Shown here: one piece after another, positions 25,383 through 29,368 of the stretch
How positions within the stretch are numbered: position 1 is the stretch's first letter
Layout: each line of letters starts with the position of its first letter
Origin: a virus
Direction: 5' to 3' (one strand)
DNA length: 29,368 nucleotides
IMG/VR virus record: IMGVR_UViG_3300034102_000137
Location: 1-29,368 of that record
Program-made: the position numbers and the translations under genes
The notes under the pieces: model-generated
The model's database searches: none
What the model was told of the DNA's origin: nothing
What the model saw: only the letters and a program-made list of their open reading frames with translations

Positions 25383-25681
25383 TGAGCGAACGTTCAGAAC
25401 TTAAAAGAGCAGGTCTAAAGGCTCATAAAAATTCTGGCAGAGGTGCGGTAAAAGCTGATGGTAGTGATGATGAATTTGTTGTTGATGTAAAAGAATACAG
25501 TAAATCATTTTCCATTAGCCAGGATAACTGGGCAAAAATTGTTACAGATACCTTAAAGGTTGATAGATCTAAGAACCCAGCACTAATGCTTGTTATTGGT
25601 GAAGGAAATAGAAAAGTCAGACTTGCTGTTATCGAATGGGAAGTCTTTGAAGAATTGAGGAATAATGGAAACAACGATTGA
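25382..25681 (+). CDS. small PD-(D/E)XK nuclease, Holliday-junction-resolvase-like
   Basis: This is a 99-residue protein. A Ser/Gly-rich turn with acidic residues (SGRGAVKADGSDD, about 18-30) leads into FVVDVKEY (D35, K37). Then come SFSISQDNWAKIVTDTLK and a hydrophobic strand-turn (PALMLVIGEG, KVRLAVIEW). This follows the order seen in short phage and archaeal Hjc-type PD-(D/E)XK endonucleases, where the D...(D/E)VK strand-pair holds the metal and the helix with S..LKxxxW follows. GTG start, with AAGGGGG at 25370-25376. Such enzymes cut branched DNA before packaging. The fold call is inferred from motifs. Confidence 0.6.
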   Translation: MSERSELKRAGLKAHKNSGRGAVKADGSDDEFVVDVKEYSKSFSISQDNWAKIVTDTLKVDRSKNPALMLVIGEGNRKVRLAVIEWEVFEELRNNGNND

Positions 25682-25982
25682 ACTACTAAATCAAGTAAAT
25701 GGCTTTAATGAAATATCTGAGCATATGCAGGATGATGAACTGACTCAGACCTTAGTGCTAGTTGCTAAGCTAATTTCTAAACCAGATGTTCCTGCAGCAG
25801 TTGGGGTTGAACTAATTGTAAAGCTACAAGCATATTCTGCTAAATTTGCAATGCTTGCTTCCTGGTATACTAATGTTAAGAAAGATGAAAGAGCAAAAAA
25901 GAATATATACTATTCAGCTAAAGAAGCAACGGATAGACTAGTAGATGCATTAAAATATGCAGTTAGGATTAACAATGGCTAA
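25665..25982 (+). CDS. hypothetical all-helical phage protein
   Basis: This is a 105-residue protein of predicted helices (ELTQTLVLVAKLISKP, VELIVKLQAYSAKFAMLASWY, YSAKEATDRLVDALKYAV). It overlaps the preceding gene by 17 bases, and TGAGGA precedes its ATG. I know similar proteins in phages next to recombination genes but have no function for them. Its place between two nuclease-fold genes suggests a partner in DNA processing, which is inference. Confidence 0.6.
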   Translation: METTIELLNQVNGFNEISEHMQDDELTQTLVLVAKLISKPDVPAAVGVELIVKLQAYSAKFAMLASWYTNVKKDERAKKNIYYSAKEATDRLVDALKYAVRINNG

Positions 25983-26754
25983 AAGCCTTATTAATAAGTT
26001 GGTTGAAAAACCAAAAAAGAGTGAAGAGAGTTTAATTGATAGTCAGGCAATTGTTGACAAGATTAAAGAGGGATATGCGTTACAAAGAAAAGCATCCTTT
26101 AAAAAAAGAGACAGCTTTACACCATCAACGCTAACCTATGGTGCAGGGAAGTGTCCTAGATTTTGGTACTTATGGTTTGAAGGAAATGATTCAGACGTAA
26201 AGACAGACTGGTACTCAGTTGCAAACATGGATAGTGGTACTGATCGTCATGGTCGTATTGAAAAGGCTATGGAGTCTGCTGGTATTCTAGTAACCAATGA
26301 AGAGCGTTTATCTTATGTAGACCCTCCTATTTCTGGTAGAACAGATGCAATTATTAAGTGGAACGATATGGATATTCTTACTGAAATTAAGACACTTAAT
26401 GAAGATTCTTTTCATTATCTAAACGTTAAGGGCGAAGCAAGAAAGTATCATGTTGAACAGCTTTTAATTTACATGAAGATTCTTAAAAAGAGTTTTGCAT
26501 TCCTTGTTTATGAGTCAAAGAATAGTCATGAACTTTCTTTGTTCCCTGTTAAACTAACTGATCACTATAAGAATTTTATTAATTACTTTTTTGATTGGAT
26601 GAGAGAAGTAAAGAAGGCATCCGATGACGGTCTTCTTCCTGAAAATCCTTACCGTTCAAACTCCAAAGTTTGCAAGGGTTGTGATTTCGAAACAGTATGT
26701 CGTACAAAACCAAAGGGTGATATTAAAATAGCACCAAGGAAAGATCTTGAGTAA
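25975..26754 (+). CDS. Cas4/RecB-like exonuclease with predicted Fe-S cluster
   Basis: The protein is 259 residues from the ATG at 25975. This start is preferred over an upstream in-frame ATG at 25957, because AGGA (25965-25968) lies 6 bases before 25975 and the overlap with the previous gene is then a usual ATGGCTAA. All RecB-family motifs are present: H92, D124 (GRTDAIIKW), E137-I-K139 and Q162-LLI-Y166. C60, C233, C236 and C242 would hold a 4Fe-4S cluster as in Cas4 and AddB. It should resect or process DNA ends, probably with RecA. No CRISPR array or other cas gene is near, so it is a phage repair nuclease and not evidence of CRISPR. Confidence 0.82.
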   Translation: MAKSLINKLVEKPKKSEESLIDSQAIVDKIKEGYALQRKASFKKRDSFTPSTLTYGAGKCPRFWYLWFEGNDSDVKTDWYSVANMDSGTDRHGRIEKAMESAGILVTNEERLSYVDPPISGRTDAIIKWNDMDILTEIKTLNEDSFHYLNVKGEARKYHVEQLLIYMKILKKSFAFLVYESKNSHELSLFPVKLTDHYKNFINYFFDWMREVKKASDDGLLPENPYRSNSKVCKGCDFETVCRTKPKGDIKIAPRKDLE

Positions 26755-27040
26755 ATTTTGTAAACTATGCGATAATCATTTTGAAAGCAATAATAAAAAT
26801 CAAATATATTGCTCACCTGAGTGCAGGGCAACTGCAACAAAGGAAAAGATTATGCAAAGATACAAGGTTTCAAAAGTTAAATCTCGTGCTACAAAGTCAA
26901 GAAAATGTGCTGGTGGATGCGGTATAGAAATTAGTATTTATAATGATATTGGTTTTTGTAATAGCTGCATGATGAGCAAAAAAAAGCTTGATCAAACATT
27001 GAAAGATATAAAAGGATACTTTGATTATGAGCAAACCTAG
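26747..27040 (+). CDS. double zinc-ribbon protein
   Basis: This 97-residue protein has two Cys4 clusters: C5-KL-C8 with C22-SPE-C26, and C54-AGG-C58 with C71-NS-C74. They are joined by a basic linker (QRYKVSKVKSRATKSRK) that could contact nucleic acid. It starts at TTG 26747, served by AAGGAAA at 26736-26742, and overlaps the Cas4-like gene by 8 bases. A Cys cluster plus basic linker points to DNA or RNA binding. I do not recognise a family. Confidence 0.6.
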   Translation: MSKFCKLCDNHFESNNKNQIYCSPECRATATKEKIMQRYKVSKVKSRATKSRKCAGGCGIEISIYNDIGFCNSCMMSKKKLDQTLKDIKGYFDYEQT

Positions 27041-27614
27041 TTGGAAAGACATTGGTAAGCCAAAAAGGTTTATGTCAATAGATGCTTCTTCTACATCTGC
27101 TGCATTTGCAATATTTGAAAATAATGAGTTGGTTAAATTTGGTAAAGTTAATTTTACTGGAAACGATCATTATAAAAAAGCTGGAGATGCTTGTAAAAAA
27201 CTTACTCCACTGTTCAAAGAGTTTAATGTTGAAGCAGTTGTAATTGAAAATACTATCTTTGCAAACTCTCCAAAAACATCAATGCAATTAGCTCTTGCAC
27301 AAGGGGCTATCGTAAGTGCAGCCTACATTAATGGAGTAAAAGATATATACCCATGTGTACCAGTTGCCTGGCAAAACTGGATTGGAAACAAGGTTTTAAC
27401 AAAAGATGAAAAGCTTGAACTAAGAAAAGAAACTCCTGGAAAGTCAGACTCTTGGTACAAGGGGAAAGAAAGAGAGTTTAGAAAAAATAGAACTATCAGA
27501 CTTGTCAATATAGAGTTTATGACTGATGTAGATGACAATGATGTTGCAGATGCAATAGCTATTGGATGGTATGCAACAAATAACTGGAATAAGATTACTA
27601 AACTTGACTTATAA
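27027..27614 (+). CDS. RuvC-like Holliday junction resolvase
   Basis: The protein is 195 residues from the ATG at 27027, which lies 10 bases after AAAGGA (27011-27016). A TTG at 27021 in the same frame is too close to that site. It has the RNase H fold: MSIDASSTSAAFAIF (D19), VVIENTIF (E74) and DDNDVADAIAIGWYA (D172, D175), the four acidic ligands of RuvC. RuvC cuts four-way junctions; phage relatives resolve replication branches before packaging. It overlaps the preceding gene by 14 bases. It is longer than E. coli RuvC (173) because of an insertion with KGKEREFRKN. Confidence 0.85.
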   Translation: MSKPSWKDIGKPKRFMSIDASSTSAAFAIFENNELVKFGKVNFTGNDHYKKAGDACKKLTPLFKEFNVEAVVIENTIFANSPKTSMQLALAQGAIVSAAYINGVKDIYPCVPVAWQNWIGNKVLTKDEKLELRKETPGKSDSWYKGKEREFRKNRTIRLVNIEFMTDVDDNDVADAIAIGWYATNNWNKITKLDL

Positions 27615-27618
27615 AGGA

Positions 27619-27630
27619 TATAATGATATT
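27619..27630 (+). promoter_or_regulatory. TATAAT placed for a leaderless start
   Basis: TATAAT (27619-27624) ends 6 bases before the ATG at 27631, the same geometry as at 18687-18692. No extended -10 TG is present. AAAGGA at 27613-27618 could instead serve as a ribosome binding site with a long 12-base spacer, so the case is ambiguous. Confidence 0.35.
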
Positions 27631-27783
27631 ATGAAAATGTACACTAATGAAAATTGGCTAAGAAAAAGATTTTTAATGGACAAGAAAACACCAGAAGATA
27701 TTGCAAAAGAGTGTGGAGTTTCTGTTGAAACTGTTTATGTCTATCTTGGCAAGTTTGGACTGAGAAAGAGTAGAAGGAAATAA
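27631..27783 (+). CDS. 50-residue helix-turn-helix protein
   Basis: The stretch KKTPEDIAKECGVSVETVYVYLGKFGLRK (about 18-46, shown here as one motif region) is a clear sigma-70-region-4/homeodomain-like helix-turn-helix. It has the GVS turn, followed by a basic tail. The frame is open back to 27562, but that would overlap the resolvase by 53 bases; the ATG at 27631 (or 27637) fits the normal spacing. A lone helix-turn-helix of this size could be a transcription regulator or a DNA-binding accessory. It ends in TAATG, shared with the next gene. Confidence 0.6.
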   Translation: MKMYTNENWLRKRFLMDKKTPEDIAKECGVSVETVYVYLGKFGLRKSRRK

Positions 27784-28118
27784 TGGCTGAATATCCATCA
27801 GAAGCATTCTTTGCAAACAAGAATGAAGATAAGATTAAAAAGATTCTTGAACTTTCTAAAACTGCACCAGCTGGATACAATATCCTTGCTGCCTGTTTAG
27901 AAATTACAGAGATGCTACTAGAAAAAAATGTGGCATATGGAAATTCTGCCCTAAACCCTATTCGTATCTTTAGTAATGCAGACGATATGGAACAATTGAA
28001 TGTTCGCATTGATGATAAGTTAAATAGAATTAAAAATAAAAAGTTGTATGCAGGAGACAATGACGAAGACGATCTAATTGGATACTTGTTGCTAAAGAAG
28101 GCTAAAAAGCGTGGCTAA
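27783..28118 (+). CDS. DUF1599/nucleotide-modification-associated-like protein
   Basis: This is a 111-residue helical protein. LLEKNVAYGNSALNPIRIF followed by LNVRIDDKLNRIKN and EDDLIGYLLLKKA reproduces the pattern of DUF1599, also called nucleotide modification associated domain 1: 'K-N-x-x-Y-G-x-S', 'R-x-x-D-K-x-x-R' and 'D-x-x-G-Y'. The biochemical role of that family is unsettled; links to modified nucleotides are by genome context in other phages. No base-modifying enzyme is seen in this window. AAGGA at 27776-27780 serves the ATG, which overlaps the previous stop by one base. Confidence 0.6.
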   Translation: MAEYPSEAFFANKNEDKIKKILELSKTAPAGYNILAACLEITEMLLEKNVAYGNSALNPIRIFSNADDMEQLNVRIDDKLNRIKNKKLYAGDNDEDDLIGYLLLKKAKKRG

Positions 28119-28398
28119 AAGAAAAATAACTTATTTAGATAGGTTTGAAAGAAAGTTCTCAATGATTACTGAGAGTGGTCATGAAGTAAGTAAGGGTGAC
28201 TTAATTAAGATTACTGGGGAGTATGGGGCTATCTTTAAGTTTCAATGTCTAGTCAAAAATCCCGAAAATGGTGTAGAATGGATAGACTGCTTTCAAATGC
28301 TGAAGGATATGTCTGGACCAACTAGGTCTTTTTATCCTGACAGGGTTAAGGCAGTAAAGAAGAGAGGTAAGCGTGTCAAGCGAAGCAGCGTTAGTTAA
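28111..28398 (+). CDS. small beta-barrel-like phage protein, function unknown
   Basis: This 95-residue basic protein starts at GTG 28111 and overlaps the previous gene by 8 bases. Its core, EVSKGDLIKITGEYGAIFKF followed by VEWIDCFQML, has the strand-turn pattern of an SH3-like barrel. The C-terminus is strongly basic (VKAVKKRGKRVKRS), which suggests nucleic acid binding. I know similar small proteins in phages but no function. Confidence 0.55.
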   Translation: MAKRKITYLDRFERKFSMITESGHEVSKGDLIKITGEYGAIFKFQCLVKNPENGVEWIDCFQMLKDMSGPTRSFYPDRVKAVKKRGKRVKRSSVS

Positions 28399-28897
28399 TC
28401 ATTTAGATCTTGTTAACAAGGTTGCATCAGAGTACCTAAAAGGTTCAGATGCCTCAGAGATTGCAAAAATTTTAAGCCTTCCAAGAGCAAAAGTTACAGA
28501 GCTACTTACTGACTGGAGAGTTATGGCTGCAAACAACCAGGCTATCCATGCTCGTGCAAAAGAAGCTCTTGCTGGTGCAGACCAACATTACTCCTCGCTA
28601 ATTAAAAAAGCTTATGAAGTTATTGACTCTGCAGATCAAACTGCAAATCTAACTGCTAAGACAACATCTATTAAACTTATCGCTGATATTGAAAGCAAAA
28701 GACTTGAGATGTTACAGAAGGCTGGACTCTTAGACAATCAAGAGTTGGCAGACGAACTTTTAGAAACAGAAAGAAAACAAGAAATACTTATAAATATTCT
28801 TAAAGAAGTAACTTCATCCTGCGACTCTTGTAGACCAAAAGTTTTAACAAAACTTTCTCAAGTTAATGAGGGTGGGGTAGTTGTAATTGACAATTGA
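28373..28897 (+). CDS. putative small terminase subunit
   Basis: This is a 174-residue protein directly before the large terminase. Residues about 18-50 (EYLKGSDASEIAKILSLPRA) form a helix-turn-helix, as expected of the DNA-recognising N-terminus. A long helical region follows (IKKAYEVIDSADQ, TTSIKLIADIESKRLEML), which is the usual oligomerisation part. A C150-DSC153 pair lies near the end. It starts at GTG 28373 with AGAGAGGTAA just before, and overlaps the preceding gene by 26 bases. The role is inferred from position and architecture; a general DNA-binding protein is the alternative. Confidence 0.6.
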   Translation: MSSEAALVNHLDLVNKVASEYLKGSDASEIAKILSLPRAKVTELLTDWRVMAANNQAIHARAKEALAGADQHYSSLIKKAYEVIDSADQTANLTAKTTSIKLIADIESKRLEMLQKAGLLDNQELADELLETERKQEILINILKEVTSSCDSCRPKVLTKLSQVNEGGVVVIDN

Positions 28898-29368
28898 TAT
28901 TAGTGACTTTATGGAGGCTCTTGATGAGTCCCCATTTTCAGAAACCCCAGTAGATGTTGTAACATTTGTTACAGGTGAGAAATATTTAAATCAACCACAG
29001 TTGTCAGAGTATCAGTATACTCTTGTTGAGTGCATGAGCCAAATTTATCAAGAAAAAGATTTGATTAGATTTATGGGTGAATCTGCAGGTAAAGAACATT
29101 ATAAAAAATATACTAAGAGTGAAATTATAATGCAACTTGGAAAAGGTAGCGGAAAAGATTACACATCTACAGTTGGTTGTTCTTATTTAGTTTACAAGCT
29201 ATTGTGTTTAAAAGACCCGTCAAGATATTTTGGTAAGCCATCTAATGATGCTATTGATATTATGAATGTTGCTATCAATGCTCAACAAGCAAAGAATGTT
29301 TTCTTTAAAGGATTTAGAAGTAAGATAGAGGGGTCTCCCTGGTTTGCAGGAAAGTTTTCTCCACCAAA
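28887..29368 (+). CDS. large terminase subunit (ATPase), 5' part
   Basis: This is the first 160 codons of the packaging motor, cut by the window end. The Walker A loop is LGKGSGKDYTS (G85-K90-D91), the variant seen in many phage terminases with D after the lysine. The downstream segment (IMNVAINAQQAKNVFF) matches the helix before the Walker B strand. TTG at 28887 is the only start close behind the stop at 28884-28886 and follows GGGTGGGG at 28870-28877; ATG 28911 is the alternative, without a ribosome binding site. It overlaps the small-terminase gene by 11 bases. The nuclease domain lies outside the window. Confidence 0.88.
   Translation, partial: MTIDISDFMEALDESPFSETPVDVVTFVTGEKYLNQPQLSEYQYTLVECMSQIYQEKDLIRFMGESAGKEHYKKYTKSEIIMQLGKGSGKDYTSTVGCSYLVYKLLCLKDPSRYFGKPSNDAIDIMNVAINAQQAKNVFFKGFRSKIEGSPWFAGKFSPP

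Noticed and set aside
25975-26754. Cas4-like gene as evidence of a CRISPR-Cas system
   Set aside because: There are no direct-repeat arrays or other cas genes in the window. Cas4-like nucleases are common in phage recombination modules.
27562-27630. Upstream extension of the helix-turn-helix gene to ATG 27562
   Set aside because: It would overlap the conserved C-terminus of the RuvC-like gene by 53 bases, and its extra residues read as a shadow of that gene.
1-29368. tRNA genes, integrase, attachment sites, insertion sequences
   Set aside because: The intergenic gaps are all about 50 bases or less, no cloverleaf-like sequence was noticed, and no protein with integrase or transposase motifs is present.

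Overview
This window is one continuous block of a tailed double-stranded DNA phage genome (Caudoviricetes). Every credible gene lies on the + strand. Genes are packed with 1 to 17 base overlaps, and no stretch longer than about 50 bases is free of coding sequence. A tail chaperone pair joined by a -1 frameshift site, a very long tape measure protein and the absence of any recognisable contractile-sheath gene suggest a long-tailed siphovirus. The DNA is visibly AT-rich. An actinobacterial host is my inference, not a demonstrated fact. It rests on the DTVPAMLTPGEFV motif in the tape measure, which I associate with actinophages, and on TATAAT-6/7 nt-ATG arrangements that look like leaderless starts.

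Layout. (1) 1-8272: tail chaperones (G and G-T) and a 2523-residue tape measure protein with two inserted cassettes. (2) 8272-16398: distal tail, hub, fibre and tip-like proteins, including a 1496-residue protein with a lectin-like segment and an alanine-rich rod protein containing a 36-base tandem repeat. (3) 16414-17453: a probable MerR-like DNA-binding protein and two small unknown proteins. (4) 17453-23897: a nearly complete replisome of DnaB-type helicase, compact DnaG-type primase, gp32-like single-strand binding protein (SSB) and DNA polymerase III alpha. (5) 23898-27614: MazG-like pyrophosphohydrolase, RecA, an Hjc/PD-(D/E)XK-like small nuclease, a Cas4/RecB-like Fe-S nuclease, two zinc-finger proteins and a RuvC-like resolvase. 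(6) 27631-29368: a small helix-turn-helix protein, a DUF1599-like protein, a small beta protein, a candidate small terminase and the start of the large terminase.

How it works together. Helicase, primase, SSB and polymerase would copy the genome. RecA, the Cas4-like nuclease and two resolvase-fold proteins would run recombination-dependent replication and trim branches before the terminase packages the DNA. No sliding clamp or separate 3'-5' exonuclease is visible, but the polymerase PHP domain keeps all of its expected metal ligands.

Regulation appears to work at a few internal points: a promoter with leader hairpin in front of the SSB gene, a GC-rich hairpin just after it, and two candidate leaderless starts. 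The most unusual elements are the tape measure cassettes, one of which carries ADP-ribosyltransferase-like motifs, and the synonymous-only divergence of the repeats around them.
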